Source: Deltaproteobacteria bacterium IMCC39524
GTDB lineage: Bacteria > Desulfobacterota > Desulfuromonadia > Desulfuromonadales > BM103
Assembly (NCBI GenBank): GCA_029667085.1
Contig: JARUHJ010000001.1
Location: forward strand, 930,001-994,000
DNA: 64,000 bases
Direction of reading: 5' to 3'
How positions within the stretch are numbered: position 1 is the stretch's first letter; every line of letters begins with the position of its first letter. Positions 55,501 to 64,000 of the stretch are shown one piece after another. The notes under the pieces are model-generated. The model searched no databases. It was not told the origin of the DNA and was given only the letters and a program-made list of their open reading frames with translations. Position numbers and translations under genes: made by a program.

Positions 55501-55664
55501 AGTGTCGTGTCAATGATGAAATGACCTAAAGACAACGCCGTATTTTTTTGTGCCAGCAAGGCATGTCTTGAGTCACATCGTTGCAACGACGTGACTTAAG
55601 GCATAACGAAGCAGGCGCGGAAAAGAACAAGCCGGAAGCGTCAGTTTGTCGTTGACGCAGCACT
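55501..55664. repeat. Candidate small mobile repeat (MITE-like), within the 318-bp gap 55474-55791
   Basis: Bounded by AGTGTCGTGTCA (55501-55512) and TGACGCAGCACT (55653-55664), inverse complements at 9 of 12 positions. Inside is a palindromic AGTCACATCGTTGCAACGAC followed by GTGACT. Both arms recur at 1892-1924 with only 9 nt between them. No target-site duplication was found and no protein is encoded. Confidence 0.45.
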
Positions 55665-55708
55665 GGTCGTGAGCGGACATGTTGCTCGTCTTCACGACCT
55701 TAAACATG

Positions 55709-55726
55709 AAAACCGGCGTAAGCCGG
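55709..55726 (-). terminator. Likely terminator of infA
   Basis: On the minus strand, CCGGCTTACGCCGG followed by TTTT: a 5-bp GC stem with a 4-nt loop, about 65 nt after the infA stop. Confidence 0.55.
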
Positions 55727-55791
55727 CTGTTATCATGGGCAAAGGATCGGCCATCATCCAGAGCAACGGCTGCGGCCGTCATTCAGGGGGA

Positions 55792-56010
55792 TTATTTGGC
55801 GCGATAGGTGATACGACCACGGCTGAGGTCGTAGGGCGAAAGTTCAACTGTTACACGATCACCGGGCAGGATACGGATGTAGTATTTACGCATTTTTCCG
55901 GAAATATGTGCCAGAACAACATGCCCGTTATCAAGCTCGACCTTGAACATTGCATTTGGCAACGGCTCAATAACACTACCTTCAACTTCAATTGCTTCTT
56001 CTTTTGACAA
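55792..56010 (-). CDS. infA: Translation initiation factor IF-1
   Basis: A 72-residue S1-fold protein: [40 protein letters not shown] and [20 protein letters not shown], all standard. It binds the A site of the 30S subunit. It follows a CheY-like gene by 32 nt and so may be the last gene of the chemosensory transcript, an unusual setting for infA. Confidence 0.96.
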   Translation of the reverse strand: MSKEEAIEVEGSVIEPLPNAMFKVELDNGHVVLAHISGKMRKYYIRILPGDRVTVELSPYDLSRGRITYRAK

Positions 56011-56042
56011 ACCAGCCTCCGATTTTCCAGGTTAGATGAGGT

Positions 56043-56417
56043 TCAAACACTCATTAATTTTTTTACCGTTTCCAGGATTTTCATGGTCTGGATCGGCTTG
56101 GTGATATATTCATTAGCACCCAGGGCCAAAGCCCTTTCACGATCTTCTATCGCCCCTTCCGTGGTGATGACGATAATAGGGGTCTCTTTGTAGTTTGGAT
56201 CGTTACGAACCATACTGACAAGCTTCAAGCCATCCATAATAGGCATGTTGATATCTGTCAGGATAAGGTCAAATTTTTCCGCGCTCAGTTTTTTAAGGCC
56301 ATCCACACCGTCATTTGCTTCAACGATCTGAAAACCACGAATTCGTTTCAGTGCAAACACTATCAACTGCCGCATGGTGGGCGAGTCTTCAACAACAAGA
56401 ACTTTATAGCCAGTCAT
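56043..56417 (-). CDS. CheY-like response regulator
   Basis: A 124-residue stand-alone receiver domain. Phosphoacceptor Asp55 in LILTDINMPIMDG; acidic pair Glu10-Asp11 (VVEDSPTMRQ); conserved Thr (VITTEGA) and Lys (EYITKPIQ) are present. No output domain, so it works by binding partners such as a motor or another regulator. It follows the GAF gene by 14 nt. Confidence 0.93.
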   Translation of the reverse strand: MTGYKVLVVEDSPTMRQLIVFALKRIRGFQIVEANDGVDGLKKLSAEKFDLILTDINMPIMDGLKLVSMVRNDPNYKETPIIVITTEGAIEDRERALALGANEYITKPIQTMKILETVKKLMSV

Positions 56418-56431
56418 AGAACCTCTCCCGT

Positions 56432-57268
56432 CTACTTGGTTAACAAATCAATAAAACCCTGAATCGTCGACAACTTTCTCTCTGAATCGGAATACATCCG
56501 AGACGAGAAAACTGCCGTGGCGGCATGTCCAGCCAACAGGGTGAAAAGTTCATAGTCCACATTGGTAAACTCATCCTTCTGCTCAAACAGCTTGTAGATG
56601 GAAATCACACCAATGACATGTTCCTTGATTTTAAGAGGAATACAAACAATAGGCTTGTGGAGATCGACCACATAACCATGCATCGACTCAATAAAATAGT
56701 TTTCGCCAGACTCGACAGCCTCACCAATAATGCCAGAGCCTACGGCTATGGAAGGCAGGTCCGAGGTTTCAAGCCCCTCGCTGGCCACAGGCTCAAGAAG
56801 GTTCGTCTTCTCATCAAGCAGAAGCACACCAAATTCTTCGGCGCCGATCAGGTTAATGACAATTTCTTGTATAATTTTCAGAACTTCTTTGAAATCGAGG
56901 GTTGAATGCAATTGATAGGAAGCAATGTAGAGATTGGCAAGCATATTGTTCTCTTCTTCAATCTCAACATAACGATTTGCGAAATTCTGGTTCTCCTCCT
57001 CGACAACCTTGATCTGGCCAAGAATCTCTTCCTTCTCCTGCTCAAGCTCTAAAATTTTCTTTTTCAGCTCCAGTGCTTCCGGACCATCAGCAACAACATC
57101 ATGGCCCTTTTCCTTGAGGGTTTCCTCTAGTTTGACAACGCGAAAGCGAAGACGTTCGTTCTCCTTGAGAAGATCCTGAGTGAACTCGGCTCCTTTTTTA
57201 AAAACCTGCAGAAATTCATCTGCACGCCCTGCAGTGTCATTTTCTTCGTCATGATGACTCATGCACAA
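56432..57268 (-). CDS. Coiled-coil GAF domain protein
   Basis: A 278-residue cytosolic protein. Residues about 20-105 form a coiled coil (KENERLRFRVVKLEETLKE). A GAF domain occupies about 115-255 (LDFKEVLKIIQEIVINLIGAEEF, then VCIPLKIKEHVIGVISIYK). No kinase, cyclase or phosphodiesterase output is attached, so it may be a sensor that signals through contact with the neighbouring receiver or CheB/CheR. Family placement is good; the ligand is unknown. Confidence 0.85.
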   Translation of the reverse strand: MCMSHHDEENDTAGRADEFLQVFKKGAEFTQDLLKENERLRFRVVKLEETLKEKGHDVVADGPEALELKKKILELEQEKEEILGQIKVVEEENQNFANRYVEIEEENNMLANLYIASYQLHSTLDFKEVLKIIQEIVINLIGAEEFGVLLLDEKTNLLEPVASEGLETSDLPSIAVGSGIIGEAVESGENYFIESMHGYVVDLHKPIVCIPLKIKEHVIGVISIYKLFEQKDEFTNVDYELFTLLAGHAATAVFSSRMYSDSERKLSTIQGFIDLLTK

Positions 57269-57375
57269 ACTCCTCGTCTCTTATTCCCAGCCAAAATCAT
57301 GGAATAATAACAATCCTGCGTAAAAATATCCAGCGTTAATAACGCTATCACAGCGCATAAACACTGTATTTTAGA

Positions 57376-58461
57376 TCATCTGTCGTAACCACACTCTTTA
57401 AGGATTTCCCTGCATACCAGAGGCAGGGGAACAATTCGATCGACGAGCCCGGTTGCGATTGCCTCCTTCGGCATACCAAAAACAACACAACTTTCCTCGG
57501 CTTCAGCAATCACACGCCCACCATGACTGTTGATGGTGTGAACGCCCATACGGCCATCGTTGCCCATGCCGGTCAGGACCACTCCGAGCAAGCGCTTTTC
57601 GTAAATAGATGCGGCGCTCGAAAAAAGAGCATCGACCGAAGGCAGATATCGCTGATGGCCCTTGGGATCAGAAACTTTGGCAATAACATTGGATCCTTTT
57701 TGAAAAAGCTCAAGATTTTTGCCACCGGGCGCAATCAGAACCTGACCTGGCCGGACAATGTCACCATTCTCAGCTTCCTTTATGGACAATACACAGAAGC
57801 GGTTCAGTCGTTCAGCGAAAGCACGCGTAAAACCTGACGGCATATGTTGAGCGACGGCAAAGGCCACCGGGATTTCATCGGTGATTGCAGAGAAGATATT
57901 CTGCAGGGCCGGTGGTCCACCGGTCGACGAACCGATAACAACCATTCGGTAAGACTGTGCGACTTCATCAGAGACAACATCTTGTCGTGGTTGGCGGGTG
58001 GTCGTGGGTACGCGCTTCAGTTGACTGACAGCATTACCGTGAGCCATGACATTGCTGAGATTGGCAGAAGTCACTTCACGAACTTTTTCCAGGAGCTCCT
58101 CACGGATATCCATAAGGATGGGCGACACCTTCGAGGAAGGCTTGGGAACAAATTCAACAGCACCAAGTTCAAGGGCTTTAAAAACATTGCCATCATCAGA
58201 GCGCGAGGAGACAACGATAATCGGCGTGGGCTGTTTTTGCATAACAATACGCAGCAGTGTAAAGCCATCCATGCGAGGCATTTCAAGATCAAGAGTAATC
58301 AAATCCGGTTGCAGATCAATCACCTTGCGCAGGCCATCCTCGCCATCGCAGGCGTAGCCGATGACTTCAACATTGGGTAGCGATTCGATCATTTTCACAA
58401 TGCTGCGACGATTAAATGCCGAGTCATCGATAACCAGCACTCTGACCTTAGCGGAGGTCAT
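57376..58461 (-). CDS. cheB: Chemotaxis protein-glutamate methylesterase CheB
   Basis: A 361-residue receiver-methylesterase. Phosphoacceptor Asp58 (LITLDLEMPRMDG), then a linker, and the esterase domain (about 165-355) with catalytic Ser in GSSTGGPPALQ, His in AQHMPSGFTRAF and Asp in GMGNDGR. It removes methyl groups from receptors, reversing CheR. It overlaps cheR by 4 nt (ATGA), so the two are translated together. Confidence 0.95.
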   Translation of the reverse strand: MTSAKVRVLVIDDSAFNRRSIVKMIESLPNVEVIGYACDGEDGLRKVIDLQPDLITLDLEMPRMDGFTLLRIVMQKQPTPIIVVSSRSDDGNVFKALELGAVEFVPKPSSKVSPILMDIREELLEKVREVTSANLSNVMAHGNAVSQLKRVPTTTRQPRQDVVSDEVAQSYRMVVIGSSTGGPPALQNIFSAITDEIPVAFAVAQHMPSGFTRAFAERLNRFCVLSIKEAENGDIVRPGQVLIAPGGKNLELFQKGSNVIAKVSDPKGHQRYLPSVDALFSSAASIYEKRLLGVVLTGMGNDGRMGVHTINSHGGRVIAEAEESCVVFGMPKEAIATGLVDRIVPLPLVCREILKECGYDR

Positions 58462-59339
58462 AACAATCCCCTGCCACTTTGAATAAAGGTCAGAGGCTTC
58501 TGATAAACCATGTCATGCTGAAAATGTCGCAGTTGAAAAGAGGTGCTGAGGTTGATCAGAGATTCTGAATGCCCCAACAGCAAGAAGCCATCAGGAACCA
58601 GACGTTGAAAAAAGTTTTCAATGACACTCTTCTTACCGGCCTGATCAAAGTAGATAATAACGTTCCGGCAGAAGATGAGATCCATCTTCCCCAAAAGGGC
58701 AATCCGTGACGAATCAAAGAGATTTAAATGACTGATTGAGACCAGACTCCGGACCTCGTCTTTAACACGCCACTTACCTTCATGCTCAGTAAAGAACCGA
58801 GCCTTCTGTTGAGGGTCCGTACTACGGAAAGAAGCCTCACCGTAAACTCCCTCCCGGGCCATATGCAGGACCCGTTGGCTTATGTCGGTACCGACCACTT
58901 CAACCTTCCATGACTGCAGCCAGGGTTGGCTGAGGAGAAGCATGGCGATCGTGTAGGGTTCCTCTCCTGATGAACAGCCGGCACTCCAGATTCGCAAGGT
59001 CTTCTTACCCTCTATCTCCTTGCGTTTACGAACCTCTGGGAGGATATCTTCAACAAAGGTCTTAAGTTGAAAATCTTCTCGAAAAAAATAGGTCTCGTTG
59101 GTGGTTAACTGATCAATAACCTCGGTCAGCTCCTGGTCCTTATTCGGATTGTAGCGCAGGAAATAATAATAATCCTTGAAAGTCTTCAGGTTGTGCGTCT
59201 GCAAACGCTTGCCGAGACGTTTTTCAAGAAGATACTTGGAATCTTCCGTAAAATTGAGCCCGCAATGCTGGTAAACAAAATCCCGCAAGAGGCGGAATTC
59301 ATCAGGGTTCATCTTTATGTCAGGTGACAAAAAAAGCAT
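58458..59339 (-). CDS. cheR: Chemotaxis methyltransferase CheR
   Basis: A 293-residue SAM-dependent enzyme that methylates receptor glutamates. N-terminal CheR domain (FRLLRDFVYQHCGLNF) and catalytic domain with TNETYFFREDFQLK, WSAGCSSGEEPYTIAMLL and MDLIFCRNVIIYFD. The start is uncertain: ATG 59339 or ATG 59312 (MNPDEF). It lies 7 nt downstream of the HEAT gene. Confidence 0.94.
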   Translation of the reverse strand: MLFLSPDIKMNPDEFRLLRDFVYQHCGLNFTEDSKYLLEKRLGKRLQTHNLKTFKDYYYFLRYNPNKDQELTEVIDQLTTNETYFFREDFQLKTFVEDILPEVRKRKEIEGKKTLRIWSAGCSSGEEPYTIAMLLLSQPWLQSWKVEVVGTDISQRVLHMAREGVYGEASFRSTDPQQKARFFTEHEGKWRVKDEVRSLVSISHLNLFDSSRIALLGKMDLIFCRNVIIYFDQAGKKSVIENFFQRLVPDGFLLLGHSESLINLSTSFQLRHFQHDMVYQKPLTFIQSGRGLL

Positions 59340-59346
59340 CAGGCAA

Positions 59347-61356
59347 TCAATTCACAGGGAGTTCGGCAAGCAGGTCGGATATCTGCTGACGAACAACTTC
59401 TTCCGTTTCAGTGGCAAGACGTGTTTGCAGGAGTGGTCGAGCTTTCGGACCAAGAACTTCAACCGCGCTTCTGGCAATCTGCGCCCGGACGACCCAGAAA
59501 GGATGATTGATCAACCTCTCAGCATGATCATTGATCCAGTCCTCGGAGCCGTAATGAGTCAACAGGTTCATAGCAGCCGTCACGACCTCTTCATCGCTGT
59601 GGTCCAATGCCGAAACCATATGATTAACGGCACCGGCACCAGCAAGAGTTGAAAGGGTTTCCAGAGCCGCAATACTGACCAGGCCAACCGGGTCTTTCAG
59701 GGCAGACTCAACCAGGGCACAACTTCGCGAACCGGCGACTCTGCCCAGGCCACGTACTGCTGAGGCGCGGACCCAGACATCCTCGTCCTGCAAGGCGAGC
59801 TGCAGGCCATCGAGAGCGTCTTCGTTGCTGCAGTTGCCAAGGATCTCAATAATCGTACGGCGCACTTCAGCGTCTTCATCGGTCAGAGACAGGAGCAGAG
59901 CGCCGATATGATCACTGACATCGAACCGTTCAAAGACTTTCACGGCAGCCCGACGTACTTCGACGGCTGAATCCTTGAGAGCCAGCCCGAGGGTGTCAAG
60001 AACCGCAGGATTATCCAACTCCCGCAAAACCATAACAGCAAACATGCGTTGCGTAGGGTCGTTGTCAGTAAGGAGCGGTGCAAGAGCGCTAAAGCTTTCC
60101 TCCGGGAAACTTTTTGCCAGAGTGATCAGCGCCTCATTTGCGGCCTCCTGGACTTCGAAAGATTCGCTGCGGAGGCAATCGATCAGGTTCGGCATCATCT
60201 GCACGGCGCCGATTTTACCGAGCGCATAAGCAGACATCCGGACAAGCTGGCTATCATCAGATCGGAGTCCGTCCTGAAGCACAGACAACCCTTCTGAGCA
60301 ACCTGCCTCGCCCAGAATATAGGCAAGGTATGCGCGTTGATTTCCCTCAACCTTGTTCCATGTTGACAGGAGTGCCTGACAATGACCGCGTCCAATATCG
60401 ACCAGTGCGGCCAGTGCTTCCTGTTGAAGCGATTCGTAGTCGAGCATCTTCAAGAGGGGTAAAACGGAATCCGAATCACCAAGCCAGCCCAGGATCCGCA
60501 CCGTGGCGCGCTTGAGAGGCTCAGTGTATTCATCATCCAGGTACCCGGACACGGCTACCGCTGTAGGTCCCTTTTCAGATTGTGACAGTTGCTGGGCCAC
60601 GACATCGGGATAACGACTATGGATTGCCACCAGGGCAAGAATCGCAGCCTCACGCACATTTCTCATGGGGTCCGTAAGCGCAACAACAAGTTCTGCAACG
60701 GCAGAGTGATCTCCAGCCTTACCAAGGCAATCAATCAGGGCCTTGCGCAGCAGCTTCTCGTCTTTGTAGGGGAGCAGGTCATTTAACGAAACGGGGGAAG
60801 CGATCCGACTCAATGCATCCAGAATGGTAAATTGCAGGAGCAGATCCTGGTGATGCATCGCCTTGAGAAGATTCGGGATGGCCTCAGAGCTCTTCAATTT
60901 ACCAAGGTTCTCAGCAGCAGCAGCGCGGACGTTGCTGTCTTCATCGTCCAACCCTGCAGTCAGAATCGGAACGGCTTCAGGATCGCCAATATCTCCGAGG
61001 ATATCGATAATAAACTTACGAACGTCATGATCTGGACAACGGGCCTGCGCCAACAGCATCGGCACAGAATCTCGGCCTAATCTTGTCAGTATCTCTACGG
61101 CTGCGTTTCTCAGCCCGGCGTTCTCCTCGGCATGCAACAGCTCAATGATTTCACCAATCAGCTCACGACTGACCGGCAACTTCAGGTAGAGCTCAATGGC
61201 TTCCTTGCGGACACGCCAGCTTTCATCACCAAAGGCCTTGAAAATCAGGTCGAGGCCCTCACTGGCATCACAGGATGCAAGATCACGCAAACCCTGCAAA
61301 CGGACTTCTTCGTCAGGGGAGTTTAACGCTTCGGTAATTTGATCATGTATTGCCAC
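59347..61356 (-). CDS. HEAT/PBS-lyase-repeat protein of the chemosensory cluster
   Basis: A 669-residue soluble protein made almost wholly of about 20 HEAT-like repeats of roughly 31 residues, for example DPEAVPILTAGLDDEDSNVR and SEAIPNLLKAMHHQD. Such solenoids act as scaffolds. Its place directly upstream of cheR-cheB suggests a chemosensory adaptor, but no enzymatic motif is present. Length may vary among relatives through repeat gain and loss. Confidence 0.88.
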   Translation of the reverse strand: MAIHDQITEALNSPDEEVRLQGLRDLASCDASEGLDLIFKAFGDESWRVRKEAIELYLKLPVSRELIGEIIELLHAEENAGLRNAAVEILTRLGRDSVPMLLAQARCPDHDVRKFIIDILGDIGDPEAVPILTAGLDDEDSNVRAAAAENLGKLKSSEAIPNLLKAMHHQDLLLQFTILDALSRIASPVSLNDLLPYKDEKLLRKALIDCLGKAGDHSAVAELVVALTDPMRNVREAAILALVAIHSRYPDVVAQQLSQSEKGPTAVAVSGYLDDEYTEPLKRATVRILGWLGDSDSVLPLLKMLDYESLQQEALAALVDIGRGHCQALLSTWNKVEGNQRAYLAYILGEAGCSEGLSVLQDGLRSDDSQLVRMSAYALGKIGAVQMMPNLIDCLRSESFEVQEAANEALITLAKSFPEESFSALAPLLTDNDPTQRMFAVMVLRELDNPAVLDTLGLALKDSAVEVRRAAVKVFERFDVSDHIGALLLSLTDEDAEVRRTIIEILGNCSNEDALDGLQLALQDEDVWVRASAVRGLGRVAGSRSCALVESALKDPVGLVSIAALETLSTLAGAGAVNHMVSALDHSDEEVVTAAMNLLTHYGSEDWINDHAERLINHPFWVVRAQIARSAVEVLGPKARPLLQTRLATETEEVVRQQISDLLAELPVN

Positions 61357-61379
61357 GGTTTGTCCTGTTTGTAAAAGTT

Positions 61380-61437
61380 CAGGGGCTGGAAGCTGGGGAC
61401 TGGGGGCTGGAAAACCTCCAGCCTCCTCTTTTAAGCC
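61380..61437. repeat. CCAGCCCCCAG-type dispersed repeat, second copy
   Basis: Plus strand AGGGGCTGGAAGCTGGGGAC, then TGGGGGCTGG, and CCTCCAGCCTCC. The inverse complement shares the CCAGCCCCCAG and CCCCAG units of 14301-14340. It fills most of the gap between the HEAT gene and the zinc-ribbon receiver gene and ends at that gene's stop codon. Confidence 0.6.
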
Positions 61438-62354
61438 CCCAACTCCTGACTACGTTTCTCCAGTAGGTCGAGAAATGCGGCTTCAAGAATCTTGCAGTTT
61501 TGTATTTCAGGGCTGGGGAAGCGTTCACTGAATAAGCGCCTGGCTTCCCTGATCTGTGCAGCCAGCAAATCCGACCAGTTCCCCCCAAGAATCCCCTCAT
61601 CGATACGATCCATATAATAAAGGGAGATATCAGAGACGATAATACGTGCCAGACGCTCGGCTCGATCTCGCTCAGGAACATCACTTGAAGAGACTTCATG
61701 ATCTTCAGCTGATTGAATTTTTTCATTCACCGAGTTGATAAAATCAAGGGACTGGGAGGCGCCTTCCGCAACAGAAAGCTGCTCACCGGATTTCTCCATT
61801 TCACCCTTACTGACCGTCTCTGACGTAGGTGCTGCGCCGATCAGAAGACGATTGATCTTCATGATCAGGTCATCAGGGATATGGTGCTTTTCAATGTAAT
61901 CATCAGCTTCGTAGAGAGAATTTGGTGCACGTTTGTAAGCAGCTTTGTTGTAGACGGAAGAGAGCAGGATAATTTTAACATTCTGCAGCCCCGGACGACG
62001 GCGGACCTTTTCGACGACTTCAAAGGCATACAGCCCTTCGAGAGCAACATCGACAATGGCGACCTGAGGGCGCATGGCGTCCATGGCGGCAAGAACTTCG
62101 ACGCCATTATGCCCAAGTGCAGCCTCATAGCCGGCATCCTCAACGAGACTGCGGATTGTGCCACAAATTTCGCTGTCGCTATGAGCGATCATGACCCTGA
62201 CCTGCTTTGCTGCTTTAGATCGTTGAGTGTGGGGCAACTCCACCTTGAAGGGGCTACGACAACGAGCACAACGCATAGTAACCCGCTTTCCGGCCAGTTT
62301 TTCACGATCAAGACGGAACCGGGCAGCACATGCTGGGCATTTAACAATCATCAA
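61431..62354 (-). CDS. Zinc-ribbon and receiver domain regulator
   Basis: A 307-residue protein. The N-terminal zinc ribbon (MJ0042/PAS-type motif) has Cys6, Cys9, Cys29 and Cys32 (KCPACAARFRL, MRCARCRSPF). A receiver domain follows (about 52-170) with Asp102 (VAIVDVALEG); the rest (about 225-307) is helical with no known output. Its start may be ATG 62351. It lies between cheW and the HEAT gene, so it is probably a partner of this chemosensory set. Confidence 0.83.
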   Translation of the reverse strand: MMIVKCPACAARFRLDREKLAGKRVTMRCARCRSPFKVELPHTQRSKAAKQVRVMIAHSDSEICGTIRSLVEDAGYEAALGHNGVEVLAAMDAMRPQVAIVDVALEGLYAFEVVEKVRRRPGLQNVKIILLSSVYNKAAYKRAPNSLYEADDYIEKHHIPDDLIMKINRLLIGAAPTSETVSKGEMEKSGEQLSVAEGASQSLDFINSVNEKIQSAEDHEVSSSDVPERDRAERLARIIVSDISLYYMDRIDEGILGGNWSDLLAAQIREARRLFSERFPSPEIQNCKILEAAFLDLLEKRSQELGA

Positions 62355-62419
62355 AAAACCTCTATAGGGAGACAGGGCATCTCAGAATCTGCTCTACCTG
62401 AGACGCGCCCTGTCAAATA

Positions 62420-62932
62420 TTAATCGTGAGTCAACTTACGCAGTTCTATTTTTTCTTCCGAGGAAAGGACTTTTTCCAGATCAACCAACATTATCAGGTC
62501 ATCATCACGACGTGCGACACCAAGGAAATAGTCAGCCTGCGCTCCTTGGATGAACTGTGGGGAAGGTGCAATTTCTTTACGGGTAAAGCGTTTCACCTCT
62601 TTCACTTCATCAACCAGCAACCCGATATTTCTTTTGGAAAGAGAGCAGATGACGATACGATTCTTGCGGGTATCTTCATCGATGGGCTGGTCGAATCGCT
62701 TGCGCATATCTGCGACAGGGATCACGGAACCACGCAGATTGATAACTCCTTCGATAAAGGAAGGCGCTTTTGGAACAGGCGTCAACTTCTGCGGCCGGAT
62801 GATCTCCTTGATCCTCATGATATCCAGTGCATAGAGTTCGGACCCCACCCTGAAGCAGGCGAGCTGAACCTCTTGAAGCATCTCTTTGCCTTCGTTCTCC
62901 GTCAAGGCTTTTTTAGATGTATAGGTAGACAT
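62420..62932 (-). CDS. cheW: CheW scaffold protein
   Basis: About 170 residues from ATG 62932. CheW/SH3-like double domain: LACFRVGSELYALDIMRIKEII, GVINLRGSVIPVADMRKRF and IGLLVDEVKEVKRF. It couples receptors to CheA. A TTG at 62944 overlaps the preceding response regulator gene and is not needed; the chosen ATG lies just after that gene's stop. Confidence 0.92.
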   Translation of the reverse strand: MSTYTSKKALTENEGKEMLQEVQLACFRVGSELYALDIMRIKEIIRPQKLTPVPKAPSFIEGVINLRGSVIPVADMRKRFDQPIDEDTRKNRIVICSLSKRNIGLLVDEVKEVKRFTRKEIAPSPQFIQGAQADYFLGVARRDDDLIMLVDLEKVLSSEEKIELRKLTHD

Positions 62933-62936
62933 AATA

Positions 62937-63305
62937 TCAGGCAATAAATCTCTGGATCGTCTCGATCACCATCGCCGATTTGAAAGGCTTGGTAATATAC
63001 CAGTCAGCACCAACCTGCTCACCACGGGCCATATCCTCACGACTCTTTTTTGCCGTCAGCATAACCACCGGAATGTGCTTGGTTTCATCGTCATTCTTAA
63101 TGCGACGACAAACTTCAAAACCATCAATCTCTGGCAACATGATGTCGAGAAGGATCAAATCAGGTTTGACCTGACCAACGGCGTCCAATGCCGCCTGGCC
63201 ATCTCCCACACCGTGGACCTCATAGCCCTTGGAGGTCAGCAGGATGCTCTCAAGTTTGAGCAAGCTCTCTTCATCCTCAACAATCAGAATTTTTTTCTTT
63301 GTCAC
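62937..63305 (-). CDS. CheY-like response regulator
   Basis: A 122-residue lone receiver: MTKKKILIVEDEESLL, phosphoacceptor Asp54 in LILLDIMLPEIDGFEVC, VMLTAKKSRED and YITKPF. It begins 20 nt after the upstream CheW-like gene and is followed directly by cheW. No output domain. Confidence 0.93.
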   Translation of the reverse strand: MTKKKILIVEDEESLLKLESILLTSKGYEVHGVGDGQAALDAVGQVKPDLILLDIMLPEIDGFEVCRRIKNDDETKHIPVVMLTAKKSREDMARGEQVGADWYITKPFKSAMVIETIQRFIA

Positions 63306-63325
63306 AAACAGCTCCTTTCGCCGCG

Positions 63326-64000
63326 TTAAAGAGACGCAACATCGAGTACACTTTCAATATTGAGCAAAATAATCATACGCCCCTGATATCGGCCAAGGCC
63401 GCTCACCATTTCGCGATCGAGGCCGGACAGAACGCCCGGAGGGGGCTCAACCTCGTCATCGATGAGGTTAACCACCTGGTTAATACTGTCGACCAGCAGG
63501 CCCACAGAGACATCCTCATGTTGACAAACCACGATACGCGTTGTTGGCATGAACTCCGAGACGCCAAGACTCAGACGACAAAGCAGGTCAAAAACCGGCA
63601 CAACGACACCACGCAAAGAGATAATTCCGAGGATAAACCCGGGAGACCTTGGAATGTCTGTAAACTCTCTAACTTTGATTATCTCGCTTATTTGCTTGAT
63701 GTCCAGTGCGTATTCTTCATCACCGAGGTTGAAAGCGAGATACTGACGACTGGCTTGCTCTCTGGCATCAGCGGGAGACTCAATAATATCATCAGAAGGC
63801 CCATCTATTGACAGTGCAAACTCTTCAGTCGCAGCGAAGAGCAAGTCCAGGCGGCTCGGCCCGTCAGAAGAGCTATCGGGGGCATCGCCAAACGACAACT
63901 CGGTACCGACAGCGTCGGCAACACCTTCACCAGGATCTGACAGATCAAACGCTTCAGCTTCCGGATGAGCCTCTTCCTGTGGAACAGGATCAGCAACGCG
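63326..64000 (-). CDS. CheW-domain protein with acidic N-terminal extension (5' end cut by window edge)
   Basis: Partial: the frame is open from the right edge to the stop at 63326, about 224 codons. A TTG at 63898 could start a 190-residue protein, but 34 further in-frame codons without a stop precede it (acidic, Pro- and Glu-rich: DPVPQEEAHPEAEAFD), so the gene very probably begins outside the window. The CheW domain is at the C-terminal end (YLAFNLGDEEYALDIKQISEII, GIISLRGVVVPVFDLLCRL, VGLLVDSINQVVNL). It could be a long CheW or the end of a larger signalling protein such as a CheA-CheW fusion. Confidence 0.8.
   Translation of the reverse strand, partial: RVADPVPQEEAHPEAEAFDLSDPGEGVADAVGTELSFGDAPDSSSDGPSRLDLLFAATEEFALSIDGPSDDIIESPADAREQASRQYLAFNLGDEEYALDIKQISEIIKVREFTDIPRSPGFILGIISLRGVVVPVFDLLCRLSLGVSEFMPTTRIVVCQHEDVSVGLLVDSINQVVNLIDDEVEPPPGVLSGLDREMVSGLGRYQGRMIILLNIESVLDVASL

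Overview
The window looks like the chromosome of a deltaproteobacterium of the Desulfuromonadales/Geobacterales type. This is inferred from gene content: a Tad/Flp pilus locus, a CheR-CheB-HEAT-repeat chemosensory block, the neighbourhood leuS-lptE-holA / rpsT / murJ, a malic enzyme fused to a phosphotransacetylase domain, a glnB-glnA operon with a sigma-54 type promoter, and a probable selenoprotein. No rRNA, tRNA, CRISPR array, integrase or transposase gene was seen.

Left part (1-15.9 kb): a truncated Gfo/Idh/MocA oxidoreductase; a DRTGG-domain P-loop protein; an isochorismatase-like hydrolase; a MaoC-type hydratase; a lone GspE/PilB-type ATPase with a DUF4197 protein; a compact minus-strand run exbB-exbD-phosphofructokinase-chemoreceptor; a HIT hydrolase with a YfcE-like phosphodiesterase; then maeB and thrC, each followed by a clear terminator.

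Envelope and glycan part (16-25.7 kb): a DUF3179 protein whose frame is crossed by one TGA exactly where the family has cysteine (best read as selenocysteine), then GtrA, a GC-rich GT87-like protein, two large GT-C-like membrane proteins, a GT2 polyprenyl-sugar transferase, and a squalene-cyclase-fold protein overlapping a DUF362 protein. A second GT2-GtrA fusion with a GT87-like partner lies at 43.9-46.2 kb.

Tad/Flp pilus part (26-41.5 kb): two TadE pseudopilins and TadG, then the divergent glnB-glnA operon, then flp, prepilin peptidase, CpaB, secretin, a small lipoprotein, TadZ, TadA, TadB, TadC and a TadD-like TPR lipoprotein, all on the plus strand. An AT-rich TMTC-like membrane protein and an SH3b protein follow.

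Right part (46-64 kb): an ADP-ribosylglycohydrolase; murJ-ogt-aminopeptidase; rpsT; holA-lptE-leuS; infA; and a minus-strand chemosensory array (CheW, CheY-like, CheW, zinc-ribbon receiver, HEAT-repeat protein, CheR, CheB, GAF/coiled-coil protein, CheY-like) that continues past the right edge. Dispersed non-coding repeats of three kinds sit between genes: CCAGCCCCCAG-type, an inverted 30-mer built on CAGGAT, and a 12-bp-arm inverted repeat.
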